This document shows, one piece after another, positions 21,290 through 34,799 of a stretch of 64,000 nucleotides of DNA (within the stretch, counting starts at the first letter, position 1; the number at the start of each line of letters is the position of its first letter). The notes beneath the pieces are model-generated. The model ran no database searches and was not told the DNA's origin. It was given only the letters and a program-made list of their open reading frames with translations. Source of the stretch: Corbicula japonica. Taxonomy: Eukaryota > Mollusca > Bivalvia > Venerida > Cyrenidae. The translations under genes and the position numbers were made by a program. The stretch is from NCBI GenBank assembly GCA_038501625.1, contig JAZAYU010000172.1, positions 62,001-126,000 of the forward strand, read 5' to 3'.

Positions 21290-24250
21290 TAGTATTATAA
21301 ATTCTGATATTTGAAAACACTTTATATATTCGTCCTGATACTTGACAAAGTACTTTAATGCCGGGTCCTTTCAGAACGGCGGGCATGGATTTTATAAGGT
21401 GTTTTATCGGCAAATTATCCTTGATAGCATCATCTCAAAAATCTAATAGATCTGCGGAAGTGTGCGTCCCAATCGGTTCAAGCAAACCACTTTATTTTTC
21501 ACAATGTATCTTTGTTCATTTATGCAAATAATTGATTCAAAAAAGATTTGCTAATCATTTCACAAATAAAATTATTATCACTAAAATTGTTCACGTGGTG
21601 TTTTCTCATTTTTCTATTTTTTCCCCAATCTGATGTGATTTATCACAGAAATCAAGAACTTCAAATATCAATTACAAAATCTTCTACGAAATGTGCTAAA
21701 CTTCTCCCACGCAATGCAAATAAAAGATGGTTTTCTTTTCTCCTGCCATTATAAATGTCTGGCCCTGACTTTATATTTCAAACACATTGAGTCTCCTGGC
21801 ATAATATTACAAAAATGTCTTGACCTGATTTTATAGTTATATCACATATATTCGCCTGGCCCAACATTACATACAATTAAAAACAAGTACAGGTTTTATA
21901 CTGAATCATACGTAAATAAAACTTATCAGCGCATTTTGTGGAGATGGGGTGCTTTCGTCTGATTTTAATTAGATTAGAAATTTTAAATAGATTTAAATAC
22001 TTTTATCATCAATAATTATTAAAAAAAACTATTAACATGACAAAACTTAAAGCAAGTATTTTATTTCATATTTACATAAAAACAATAGATTTCGAAAACT
22101 ACATTTGACAAATGTGCGATTCTTTCATGAAAACAAATGTTTACAGATTGATAAATGTGTTTCCCAAAAATATTATCATCTCTAAAACATGTACATGGTG
22201 TGTTATTTTTTAAGTCTGCCAGCTTCCTATCCCCCAAATTGTAGCGATTATCTTAGAAATCAAGAAATATCAAATTTATTGTTATCTTAGAAATTGGTTC
22301 GGAATGCAAACTCAAAATGTGTTTGCTTTCTTTTGTCAGCACAGCCTTTGCTTTCTAGCTCTGGCACATATCTTTAACATATCTTAATCGAATAAACCAC
22401 TTTCTATTAAAAGAAGTTGCTATCAAACTCAGCTAGAAGTTACGTTTAAACAAATATCGCTCAAGAAGCGGAAATAACAACCGTTGTTGTTAATTTTACC
22501 TGCTCGTCAATATAACCGAATCTGAAATATTATACAAGTTGTCGTGTTTGGTGGCTTTCAAAGTTCTTTTTTCTCTAGTTTACATTATAATAACAGGTTT
22601 AACACGGCACCTCTTTCTATGCGCACTAAGTGTAAGTAGACTATTAAATTATTGATAATTGACCACGTCTTTCCAAACAGTGACATCACGTATCAATCTA
22701 TATAGCGATAAACAACAATGTCTTTGCAAACAGTGACATCACGATTTAATCTATATAGCGACAAACTACCATGTCTTTCCAATCAGTGACATCACGTATC
22801 AATCTATATAGCGACAAACTGCCAAGTCTTTTCGAACAGTCATATAACGTTTTAATCTATGTAGCGATAAAGTACCATGTCTTTCCAAACAGTGACATCA
22901 CGTTTCAATCTATATAGCGATAAACTACCATAACTTTCCAAACAGAGACATCAAATATCAATCTATATAGCGATAAACTACCGTGTCTTTCAAAACAGTG
23001 ACATCACGTATCAATCTATAAAGCGAAAAATACCATATCTTTCCAAACAGTGACATCACGTATCAATCTATAAAGCGAAAAATACCATATCTTTCCAAAC
23101 AGTGACATCACGTATCAATCTATAAAGCGAAAAGTACCATATCTTTCCAAACAGTGACATCACGTATCAATCTATATACCAGTCATATAACGTTTTAATC
23201 TATGTAGCGATAAAGAACCATGTCTTTCCAAACAGTGACATCACGTATCAATCTATATAGCGATAAACTACCGTGTCTTTCAAAACAGTGACATCGCGTA
23301 TCAATCTATATAGCGATAAACTTGAAGTAATGTTCAGCTTAGTTCTTTCCCTCATACGCATAATTCCGGCTATCCGAAATTTATCTTTCCATTGCACGCA
23401 ATTAGTTTCCTTAGAGAGATTTCTGTGGCATGTGGAGAAAAAGATACACAATCAAAATAAAATCAAATATTGATGCCAATTTGTTTTTATCATATAATTA
23501 TTTTCTCGATAGTGCAATTGGGACCAGTATGCACTGCAATAAAATATAAATATATAGTCCAACTATAATGCCGTGAGTCGCCATACAATTATTTCTGCTA
23601 AAAAGCATTTCATTTCTAGTGCGTTCTACAAAAATATTTAAAAACGATGATTTATTGCAAAACAAGGTATTGTTAACTTTCTTAATTTTAGCATCTTTCC
23701 AATTATGTTGTTGGAATAGGCAATATTCAAACGAACGTCTTTATCTTCTTCATTTAGGAGAGAAATCGTTTAGTATTCCGTTATTTTGTTGTGTGCTATT
23801 GCGTGGGTTAAAAGGGTTTTAGAGTAAAGAAAAAATATTATTCAATTACCTTAGCTTACGAGTCTCCTGGGATTTGAACCATTTTATACCAACTTTCTTT
23901 AAGGCAATTATATAACAATAAGAAAAAAACAACAGAATATTGTCCGATACGTCCCAAAACTACTACTAGACAGAAAAAATGACCCTCAATGACTTGTATA
24001 ATGTATATGACTTTTAACTTACCAGTTTCCTTTCACATTATTTTGCAAACTGATGTCTGCTTGCCGACACAGTTCAAACAGAACTCTAATGCAGAACACT
24101 AAAGCTTTTAAAGAGGACTTGATTCCATTTGCTTGTAGGAGAAATAGTTCCAGAAAAATGCTACAGTAATGATATTTTCCCAAGCTCCTACACCCCAACA
24201 AAACATCACTAATTAAACTGTAGACAAACTCTTATTTTCTAATTTTACCA
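21290..24250. repeat. Intergenic unit U1 of a segmental tandem array
   Basis: Aligns block by block with U2 (24440-26340 plus 32400-32830) and U3 (36180-39380). Blocks in order are TATCACTAAAATTGTTCACG, CTTCTCCCACGCAATGCAAA, a 55-bp minisatellite, a GTGGCATGTGGAGA region and CTGGGATTTGAACCATTTTA. The first ~600-bp subunit is itself repeated within U1 (21560-21770 and 22160-22400). No convincing exon. Confidence 0.7.
22666..23330. repeat. About 12-unit minisatellite, ~55-bp period
   Basis: Consensus AACAGTGACATCACG.ATCA then ATCTATATAGCGATAAACTACC and ATGTCTTTCC. The units at 23025-23160 are shorter (AAGCGAAAAATACC) and nearly identical, indicating local expansion. A variant unit with CAGTCATATAACGTTTTAAT occurs twice. 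The paralogous site at 25970-26020 has only one unit. Confidence 0.88.
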
Positions 24251-24439
24251 AACAGATTCAGATTATCTTAAACAATGGTACCGACGTACTGAAACTTTTT
24301 CTTAGAGTAAACTATTATCCTTCCCATATTTGTAAGAACGAAACTGTGACCTGTTGAGAACGAATTTCTGCGTTATAAATCCCACAATGTCTGGTTTGTA
24401 TGGCATTTACAATGTACATGTACTTTGTTTACATGTCTT

Positions 24440-26340
24440 ATACAATTAATATAATAAATTTTGATATTTGAAGACACTTTTAATCTTATTCTTCATGATA
24501 CGTGACCAGATACCTTTAATGCCGATATGTTCCATATTATAACGAAGTTCGTGGTTTTATACTTTTGATTTTATCGGCAAAGTATCATTAATAGCCCCTC
24601 CTCAAATATCTACCTCATCTGCAAAATTGTCCCAATCGGTACAAACCACTTATTTATTCACGATGCATCTTTACGTTATTTAAACATATAAATATTTCAA
24701 GAAATATTACGCTAATCATTCCCAGATAAAATTATTATCACTAAAATTGTTCACGTGGTGTTTTCTCATTTGTCTAAATGTATTTGCCCCAATCTGATGT
24801 GATTTATCGCAGAAATCAAGTAATATCAATTACGAAATCTTCTAAGAAATGTGCTAAACTTCTCCCACGCAATGCAAATATAAGATGGTTTTGTTTCCTC
24901 CTGTCAACATAAATGTCTGGCCCAGTGACATATAGTTCAAACACATTTAGTCCACTGGCACAATATTACAAAAATGTCTTGACCTGACATATACTAATAT
25001 CACATGGTCGCCTGGCCAAATATTACATAAAAATTAGTACAGAAACAAGTACAAGTTAATAATATACTGACTTGATATGGACATCGCATCTGAGTCAATG
25101 TTTTTGTGGAGATGAGGTGCTTTCGTCTTATTTTGTTTAGATAAAATATATTTACAGTAATAGCTAAACATTCACAGGTAGATGTAAAATACTTGTATCG
25201 TCAAGTCAATAATAACTAAAAATTAACTAAACAATTTAATCAAATGATTCATTTATATTATACATAAAGATAGTATTTCGAAAAGATTGGAATATGTGCG
25301 ATTCTTTTGTTGAAACTTTAATTTATTTACTTTATTTAAAACTAAATTTATAATAATTGATTCATATCCAAAAACTATTATTATCATAGAACATGTAGCC
25401 GGCATGTTATTTTCTAAATATCCCAACTTCTTATCTAGCAAATTGACGAGATTATCTCCGAAATCAAGAAATATCAATGTTATCTGAGAAATTGGTACGA
25501 AATTTAAACACAAAATGTTTTGCTCTCTCTCCTGTTAACGCAGCCTTTTCTGGCTCTAGTCCGTGTCTTTAACACATCTTTATCGAATGAACAACTTTCT
25601 TTTAAAATTTAAATTTATCAAACTCACTAGAAGTTACGTTTAAACAAAATCAAACCAAATTCGTTTGGAGCATAAAAACTGTTTCTCATTAATTATACTA
25701 ATAAACGGATGAAAGGCTATGTGAACAACAGTGTCAAATAAAGGCCGTTAGCACAATACATATATTCGAGTAAATATTGAGTTGCGCTCAACCCGGGACT
25801 TCGGCGCGTGAGAAGTAATATGCATTTCCATTACTGCTCATGAACAGGTTCATTCAAACCGAGCCTGCAATATTTTACAATTTGTCGTGTTGTGTAGCTT
25901 TGAAAGTTCCTTTCCCAGGCGTTCTCAATATAGGTAGACTATTTAAGCATTCGTAATTAACCATGTATTTCCAAATAGTGACATCACGTATCAATCTATA
26001 GAGCGATAAACTTGAAGTAATGTTAAACCTAGATCTTCTCGTAATCCGAAATCTATCTTTCTACTGCATGCAATTGGTTTCCTTGGTGATTTTTGTGGCA
26101 TGTGGAGACTTAGAAACAAAATAAGAATCAAACATTGATGCCAATGTATTTAAATCCTACAATTATTTTCTCGTTAGAGCCCTTGGCATCAGTATGCACT
26201 TTAAAAAAACATAAACAACTATCATTACGTGTGTCGCCATACTTATATTGCTGCTAAAAGCATTTCAGTTCTACAACGTTCTACAAAAATTATTAACAAA
26301 CCATGATAAATAGGAAAACAAGGTATTGCTATATTTTTGT
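24440..26340. repeat. Intergenic unit U2, left part
   Basis: Paralogue of 21290-23700, sharing ATTATCACTAAAATTGTTCA (24735), CTTCTCCCACGCAATGCAAA (24862), a single minisatellite unit (25970-26020) and GTGGCATGTGGAGA (26095). An R2 fragment (25770-25925) is inserted. The rest of this unit lies on the far side of the 4.4-kb element, at 32400-32830. Confidence 0.68.
25770..25925 (+). repeat. Dispersed repeat family R2
   Basis: TTGAGTTGCGCTCAACCCGG ... GCATTTCCATTACTGCTCAT ... ACCGAGCCTGCAATATTTT ... TTTGTCGTGTT. Related copies lie at 40555-41125, 43030-43450 (reverse), 54433-54640 and 62250-62445 (reverse). Confidence 0.7.
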
Positions 26341-26741
26341 TTTAGTTGTTTCAAATAAATGATGTTAAAAATGTATTTTCATTTAGCAGCCAAGGAAATT
26401 TGGAAATATTTGAATTTATAAAAATTCGTCAGTCTGATTTGGAAAATGTAATTTCTTTCAGAAACTAACGACATTTGGATAATATTTCATTTTTTCACTT
26501 ATTGTAGATCTCAATAAACTTTCCATTTAAACCATATTTGTTACTCAAATTAATTAAATTCTTTCAACGATTCAACCCTTTGCTATTTTCAAGAATTAGA
26601 GTATATTTTACCTATATAATATAATACTCAAAAGTTCTAAGTGCACAATAAGTAAATGTTAATTTCAAGTTATTTGATAAAACTTTTCAAACTAGTATAT
26701 CGTAAATTAAGATGATAGTACGCAACCTAATATTCAGAAAG

Positions 26742-29700
26742 GGCCTAGAAATGTGATTTCGTTGCACCCCAGGGGGGAAGGGGGGTGGGGGGCAAAGATT
26801 GACTGGTACCGTTGGAAAGCTTAGGATGTCTGCAATAAGAATTCACTTGTTAGACATTTATAAAGTGGTGCATAACCATGGCAACCAGGTTTACATGACC
26901 ACGCCCATAGAAACAACTATTTTTACACACCACATAGCAACTTGCCTATATCATTTACATAACACAAACAAAAGTTCTTTTTATTTGTTGCAACTGTATA
27001 ATAATGAAAAGAAAACATGTTTGAGTGATTTCAGCAGCAGTTACTTCCCTTGTTTTGTAAGTATCCCATGTATGTTTTATCAGTTATTTCCCTTATTTGT
27101 AGTTACGCCATTGCTGTTTATCTTCTTTTCTGTAACAGTAAAGTTATTAATGTCCTTTTAACATTTTTCAAATTCAAAATGGTAAGTTAAAATGATATAC
27201 AACCAATTTGCTAGTTATTTCTGGACCAAATATGTTATATTTAGCTGCTTATGAGATATAGAATTAATGCAATTAATGACATCACGGTTTTGTAGAACCA
27301 TACTCTTTGAACACATGTTTACGTGTAGTGATAAATTTACAACTTTTATTATGAAAATATAGATCTAAATAACAAACCATTATTATTATTATCATCATCA
27401 TCATCATTTTTATTACATGAAGATTTTTTATTACCATAATCTAATGTGTTACCCTATTGCTAATTCAATCATAATATTCATGTTTTGAGATGAACAAGCA
27501 AGAAATATAGTGTTTAATTGAATAATTGTGCTTGAAAACTGTAAGTGTTCTTGAAACTTGCATGACTTCAAATTTTCAACATACATAGCATATGTCACTC
27601 ATTAAAATAAGGCTTGTTATCTTGTTTTTATTTGTTTTTAATGGTCTTAGCTGATATCTATTTGAAGAAATTAATTATGTGTGCTCTTTGCAATGTCCTG
27701 ATGTTTGTTAGCCCTGTGTAGATTTCTAATTACATTGACAGTCGTTTTTTCAACTAATATTACTGATTTAATAAAGTATTTTCTCTAAAACTGATATTGT
27801 TGTACAAAGAACTGAACAGATTTACAAAACTGTTTCACAACTATGCAATCATTTTAGATTAAACTACAAAATAATAATAGTAAGTGGTTCATAGTATATA
27901 CTTTGTTATGTTATGTGGTTAAAATGTAAAAGTATACAAATATTGCTTTGAAAAGTGTTACAAACAAAACTAATTAAAATTAATTATTTGTTACCTACTT
28001 ATTTAAGTTATGTTTTAAGAAAGATGACTTAGAATAAAGAAAACAAATTTCTAAACCGTGTTATAGATTGTATCTAGATTACCCAAGAGTCACTCATAAT
28101 GTGAATATGAACTTTCTTTTAACTATATTTACTAAAACAAAGTTGAAAGCACCAGTTCTGGTCTTTTAGAACAATAATAACTGATATTACTGTTAAATAA
28201 AACATGTGAAATAAGAAAAATAAATTGTCCTAAATGAAACATTATTTTTTTCATTGTTCAAAGAAAGCAGAATTTGTTCAGAATTCCTTAAGATTTTTGT
28301 AGAATGTTATTTCTCTTAAAGACAAATAATTGTTAAAGAGAAACATCCTAATTTGAAAGACAATCTGTGTAATGCAGGAGATGGTAAGCTAATAAACAAA
28401 CTTATGTATAATAAATTTTTTAGGTAAAATTCTTTTACTTGAGTTAAAAAATTGCTATATAATGCTCATGCTGTTTCAATGTTTTACAAATTCTAAACTG
28501 AACCTTAGTATTTTAGATTTATAAAACTACTTTTAAAAACATTTCTAACAACAGATAATTTAATCAGCTAATTTGTGTAAAGTTTAAATTAAGTAGCTTT
28601 TAAATTTGTTATATATCAACATATATTTAACACAATATAATATGATATAAAAATATTTATCAAAATGTTAAATAACTGTTTGCAGTTTCTTTCTTTTCTT
28701 TTCTTATTATTTTTCTGATTATTAAAGTAAAAATTGGTAACATATTATAAGATGACAAAAGAAATATATAAAAAAGAAATAGATCAATAAAATGATAAAA
28801 ATATGTTAATCTTGTTTATTCATTCTTTTTTTACAATTTATTAAAACAAATTAATGTTATCTGTCTCAATTCAGAGTATCTGGACTTAGCTTTAGACTGG
28901 ATGCAACAGTCCATAATTAGTGTAAAATTAAGCTGTACTACAATGTTGTCACTGAGCCATATTGATAGGTTTATTGTTAATTTAAAAAGATTTTTAAAAA
29001 AAGGACGACCATCGGCATCATACACATTTATTTCAAGACATATTGAGCAGTACACAGATCATTAACCTCTAAAGTTTAACAATATTTAAATTAAAAATTC
29101 ATTACTGTTTAATATCACCAGCATCAATAGCTTAATTTCCTTTTGTAACATAATTCTTATATATTACCTATTTTAATACAAGATACATAAAGTGCAGGAA
29201 GGTTGTTAACCTATATACTGGAATAAGATATTGGTTTATTAAAACAAAACTGGCACTGATTTGTTTATTGTTATCACAGCAACAGTCATATTACCTCATC
29301 TTACTTATGGTTATAGCAGTGGCTACGCATCAGTTACAGGTAATTTTAATGGAGACGTGTATTGCTTGTCTTTGAAAAAAATAAATAATAAAAAAATCAA
29401 ATGATATCATGAATAAAAAACATTTTTTACTCATAATATTCTTGATAACACACTTATAGCTTATCAAACGCAAATAATTAATTATTTCATTTTTATTACT
29501 AACTTGAATTTCATAATTTCTAAGTCACCTTTCTTTGAGAACAATTGATTAAATTTATCACTAGAATCACTATTTCTTATGGATATAATTGTAACTTAAA
29601 ACAGAAATTCATCTTAAAATGTCTCCTTTACTAACTAAGTGCAGGCTGATGTGTGATGGTTCTTAAAATACATTATTGTCGCAATTTATCATGAAAGAAG

Positions 29701-31183
29701 GTATGTAATTTATATCGCTATTGTGCAGTAACTAAAATTGGTTAATACGTTCTTTTGGGTAACATGTTTAAAAATGGTGATTTATGATATTTATTTTTAT
29801 TATGATATATAGATGCTAACTAATAATTAAAACTCATGAAGAGGTGTATTTAAACAAAAACAATTACACCAAAACTTCAAATTTATTAACCATAGGCATA
29901 AGTATATGATATAGCATAATACTAAAGTCACATATAACTAAAGTTATGGATATTATTAACAATATGTTTAACAAAGTTTACCTTTTAATCACACAATATG
30001 TCTTTCAGAGTTTATTTCTTTATAATTTATTTTATTTATAGATAATTTCTTTGCTATCTTTGAGATGGGATTTTTTTGCATTTTTTCAGATATTTTGGTT
30101 TTTGGAATTTCCAAAGATATGTATTTATATTCATACATTAAACAAGAAGTGTGTCTCAATGTGACTTTATTACATTTAAATACTGCATTCTTATTTATAT
30201 AACTCCTTAGGAACTTATTTATATTAATAAATTAAACAAATAAAACAGAAATTACTTGCAAATGCAAGTAAGAAATGTTTCATACAACTTTTTAAACTAG
30301 GTTTGATGTTAAGTAACATATCTTAATGACTATTTATAGACCTATACCTAAGGTTGCAGATGTTTTATTGCATTAAAAATTAAAAGACATCTTCCTGGTG
30401 TAGAAAAAATAGGTTTATTTTAGAACTTTTATAATTGCCAATTATTTCTTCATAGCGTAAAATTTTCTCAAAGGTCACATATTCAAATAGGCGTTACGGT
30501 TAAACGCCCCGCTCGCCAGAAAGCAAACATGCAAAATGCGTAGAATGGTATAGGCTTTCAGAAAAACATAGCCTTCAAAAATCCCCAAGAGGGGGAGGGG
30601 GTCTATTGGCAGCTCAAGTTCTAATAAAGATTCATTGTTAAATGGTGTTACTGGAATGTTGTTGAAATTGTACTGTTTTAATGTTTGAAAATATTAGTAA
30701 TATGTAACTGCATAACTAAATTGAGAAAAAACGTATGTAAAACATACGTTAGCCAGCTCAGCAATAACATTTAACCATACAAAACATATGATTATGTGGT
30801 ATTTTGAAATAAACTATTTAGAAAAATCAAATTCATATCATTGCATTTAATGTAACGTATTGTATTTTAAATGGTTACGTAAATTACTCAGAAAAGGGCA
30901 AAATCGCACCCAATTTTGATAAAAGCACATTACCTAACACTAGTTTTATTCATAATAAGTAACATTGTACTGAAGAAAATAGTCTTTTAAAAGATAACTG
31001 GTCTTGGGTTGAAGCAATGCCTACAGAACAATTATTATATATTACATTTGGCTCATGTAAAATGGGTAGTGTAACAAGTAAATTCTGATTGTAGACATCC
31101 TAAGCTTTACAACGGTACCACACAACCTTTACCCCCCCCCCCCCCCCCCTGGGATGCAACGAAAGTGAAATTTTCCTGAGCCA
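26742..31183. mobile_element. 4.4-kb AT-rich element with ~90-bp inverted ends
   Basis: The left end (26742-26836: TTTCGTTGCACCCCAGGGGG, a G-rich tract, GGTACCGTTGGAAAGCTTAG, GATGTCTGCAAT) is inverted at 31090-31183, including GACATCC.TAAGCTTTAC, CGGTACC, a run of about 17 C, and GGGATGCAACGAAA. Between the ends lies very AT-rich DNA with no long ORF. The longest (26799-27161, 120 codons) starts inside the inverted end and looks spurious. A GC-richer patch with a GGCGTT..AACGCC hairpin and GAGGGGGAGGGGG lies at 30485-30610. It interrupts unit U2. Superfamily not assigned. Confidence 0.7.
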
Positions 31184-32399
31184 GGTTGGCTCTTTATGTT
31201 CAACACAATCCATTACGTGTTCAAGTGGGTTTTTAGGAAGTCACTTTATTTTAGCACATTACTTTGGGAATATACATAGCCCAGTGACACGTGTGTTTAA
31301 TCATTTCCAGTGGTAACAAGAAATATCTTTAAAAATAATAAACGGCGTAGATTGTATATGAAATGATGCAGTTTGTAGTTGGTATTATTCACTTCATCTT
31401 TATTTGCTTGTAAATTAAATAATTTCATTGTAAATCCTTCACAATGACTTAATAGCGGACTCGCAGTTTTTCAGTGTAACATATTACACGTAGTTGCCAG
31501 ATTTAAGACAAGTAAGCACATTGTTAAATCCTCAGTCGCGATAAAGAATGAGTTTTATATAAGAAACGTATTGTAAAAGGCATTGGTTGTGTTTATCCTA
31601 AAAACATAATGTATCAGATGATATATCAATTGCTGAAAGAATAAAATATATTTAGTGAAGACTTCAAGACTTACATAGCGAACTCATTGTTTATATCGCG
31701 TAGCATATTATATACAGCTGCCCGATTTAAGAGACGGGTAAACATTTCAATTACTGAAAGAGCTGTGATAAATTTCCATTAACTAAATACTCACAAATAT
31801 TACAATAATTCAAGCTCGCAGATTTTATTACTTAAATTTTCAGCTTTACCGTGAAAGTGTAACATCGTTTTCATTAAGCCATTTCCACTTACTTTCACTT
31901 TCATTTTGTATAGGTTGATATAAAAGAGTGACTGTATTGTTGTTGACAAAAAATCCTAGCCAATGACGAGTACTGTAGTGTGCCTCATTTCAACATCTTT
32001 CAACACAAGAGAATAGAAAAGATCTAAACGTCACAGCAATAATCGTTTCAAGCAGTGTATTAACTAATTGTTTAAAAATCCCACTAGGTACCTCTTCACC
32101 CTGCTAGATGCCTCTCCGGTGGAAATAGCTACCAATCGAAATAGTTTATTTAATTTTCCCGTTGCATAATAATATAATACGAGTATTATTGACAACACTT
32201 CATTGGTTAATAAATTAGGTCAAAAGTGAGCTTAGACAGCTAACGCCGAAAATAATGTAGCGTTTTCGATAAAATAGACCGGCAATTCCCACGCGCATTT
32301 TAATATTTTGACAAAATAAACGACAAGGTTTAATCAATTTATATTAGTTTTGGTTGTAATTTATTAGTTAATAGCCAATATTTAAACGAAAATCTTGTT
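31184..32399. other. Intergenic, nothing recognised
   Basis: AT-rich sequence between the 4.4-kb element and the right part of U2. No ORF, RNA gene or repeat could be supported. Confidence 0.45.
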
Positions 32400-32830
32400 T
32401 TGTTGTTGTTGTTTTATTGTTGGGCGTTCTGTTGTGTAGTTTTCTGCTATTGCTTGGACCAAAGGATTATTGGAGTCACAAAATAATAATCATTTAACCT
32501 GAACTAACGAGTGTACTGGGATTTGAACCATTTTATTCTAGCTTTCTTTAAGGCAGTGGTATAACAATAAGATGAAAGCGGAAACTGTCCAATACGTCCT
32601 AAAACTAATAAGCAGAACAAATGACCATCAATTATTGTATCAAATATAACTGTAAAGTTGTCTTTCACATTACTTTGAAACTGTCCTTTCCTTCCGACAC
32701 TGTTCTATCAGAAGTCAAATTCAGAACACTCAATTATTCATTTGCTTTAAGAAGAAGTAACTACAGAAAATGTTTAAGTACTCATGTTTTCCTAAGACAA
32801 CGCCCCTCTAAAAATCTCTAGTATGAAGAG
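32400..32830. repeat. Intergenic unit U2, right part
   Basis: Carries GTGCACTGGGATTTGAACC-like sequence (CTGGGATTTGAACCATTTTA at 32517), GCTTTCTTTAAGGCAGTGGT, TAACAATAAGA and TCATTTGCTTTAAGAAG. These match 23860-24130 in U1 and 39060-39330 in U3. Confidence 0.62.
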
Positions 32831-33371
32831 TAACATGCCTTTGCTGAATTTTGTGTTGAAGTAAGTTGCGAAATAGGAACCAAACACATTTGATCTTAGA
32901 ATGGTATTATTCTGAATATACCGTATTAAGGTTTCTGAAACATATTCCTTGGGTTGGGTAATGCAAAAACAAAAAAGTATTTTTTCTTAGAAAGTTGAGT
33001 TCTTTTCAAAATAAAAAATGAGACAATATCATTGCAAACACTATTCTGAATAATATGTTGCATATATTATGAATAGCACACAAATCACAAGATAAACACA
33101 AGTCTACTAAAAATCATATATGCAAAGATAACAATGATGCTAAAGATGATCCATAAATATAACTACAATACGTTGTTGAGATAATACTGAAATGAAAATC
33201 CAACTTCAAGAAATTCGAGAAAGACCCCCTCATGTCTACTTTCGGTTTCCAGGGCAGATCATTTTGATGTATCGTTTCAAAACTCGGCATTAATTCTCGC
33301 TGGCAGACCAATGAAAGTTTAGTGATCGTATTTAAGTTAAGATGCTCAAGTTATTTGAAAAAAATACTACT

Positions 33372-33800
33372 TCAGGTGCACTTGTCTCGGTAAGGTCATT
33401 TAGTATCCGCCCCTTTGGCTTTTCAATGCTACTAGCTTCTTATGTTTTATATGTTTGTGTGCTTTTGCATGCAACATTGTTTAGCTGATGGGTGGGTTTG
33501 AGTTATTTCACTAAGACAACTTGTGCTTGTTTTGTGATTGTTAATATGAGTCCCTGTTGGGGCAAGTGTGAGGTTAGTGCACCCTAGAACCTGGTTTAAA
33601 CCCCCAGCGGAAATTTGTTTTGCCACTGACGGTTCCAAGGCGGTATCCCCAAAGGTTCTCTTTTTCGTTTATTGTTTGTGACGTATTATTTGAATTGACA
33701 TACTCATAACAAACATGCTATCTCTTCCTCTCTTCTTTTTCGCTGCGTGGGGAGGCTGTATTTTCTGAGTGTGGCGATTCCTGATATGCACTTTTTTATT
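33372..33800 (+). repeat. Dispersed repeat family R1 (near full length)
   Basis: From TTCAGGTGCACTTGTCTCGG to GTGGCGATTCCTGATATGCA, with all blocks in the same order as 8975-9405. It is the best match to that copy. Confidence 0.75.
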
Positions 33801-34049
33801 TCACTTTTTTTATAAATGTATTTTGGGTTGAGCATTACTAAGAATAAACAGATGTTAACATTACCAAATTTACATCGAACAGACACATACAGAAGGAAAA
33901 TACCGTTTCCACAAGAAATCTTGTACCTCTTTTTAAAACTTCTAGGAAAAATGGTGCATATGTCATGTAAACACTTATTTACAATAAAAATACAGACATT
34001 TTTAGTTGTACTGCAAAATGTTTTGACCTTCAAACCGAAAGAGGGTAGT

Positions 34050-34420
34050 CTTCCTCAAATTTCTTGAACACTCTTACATTATTTTGACGAATCGCCACAA
34101 CTTATTGTAGATCAGCATATACTTTCCAGGTATGAGTGGTTTTGGTCCATGAATTTCAGAGTTCTCATGTAAACGGATTTTCTTTTGTTTTAGTATGTGC
34201 TTGGTTATTTGAACACGAATTAGACACGAATTAGACTGAACTGAGATTGCAACATTAGTACATCCTTAAATAAATACATTTCTTTACTAAAATCTTTGTG
34301 GCAATGAGTATTTTCCCCAAAATTCATTTTTGAAATTTTAGCCAGTTTTCGCCATTTGTAATGTTTGTCTCCCTTTAAGGTTGATTCACTGTGAACGCAA
34401 TGCTCATTGTCATATGTAAA
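34050..34420 (+). repeat. Dispersed repeat family R3, copy a
   Basis: About 340 bp closely similar to 47835-48190. Shared blocks: AATTTCTTGAA, CATTATTTTGACGAAT, CAGCATATACTT, TGAATTTCAGAGTTCTCATG, CTTTTGTTTTAGTATGTGCT and GTTTTCGCCATTTG. Non-coding. Confidence 0.7.
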
Positions 34421-34799
34421 GAATCGTTTGTGATGGACCAAATTTGGTAATGTTTACATCTGTTTATTCTTAGTTACGCTCAATCCGGAATTCATTTACC
34501 TAGCCTCCTGCCAACAAACTTTCGCTTAGCAGAACCAGTATCAGTAATCGAAAGCTCTGATTTATTTTCAAATTGTTGCATTGATTTTTCATAAGTCCTG
34601 TGCCTTTTTCGAGTCGATTCCACAATTATCAATAAAGCTTATATTTGCACTTAACTTTTTAATTAAAGTACAAATTTGCCACAATAATGCAGCGAAAACT
34701 TAACAAAATACAGTTCGATGATCAACTTTACCTTTAAGTTACTCTTTGACATTAATTTACGCATAATGGAAGATTACTGTTTTATTTTGCGGAAGTTTA

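Noticed and set aside
22666..23330. Regular repeats considered as a CRISPR array
   Set aside because: The units are directly adjacent with no variable spacers and lie in eukaryotic DNA; it is a minisatellite.
21560..24250. Minus-strand ORF 24019-24201 ending at a GTAAGT-like donor, considered as an extra exon
   Set aside because: The matching parts of U2 and U3 lack the open frame and the donor, so it is not supported as a conserved exon.
26799..27161. 120-codon plus-strand ORF
   Set aside because: It starts inside the inverted end of the 4.4-kb element, has no recognisable domain and AT-driven composition.
33704..34067. Overlapping ORFs of 83 and 109 codons on opposite strands
   Set aside because: They overlap repeat families R1 and R3, and neither is conserved in other copies of those repeats.
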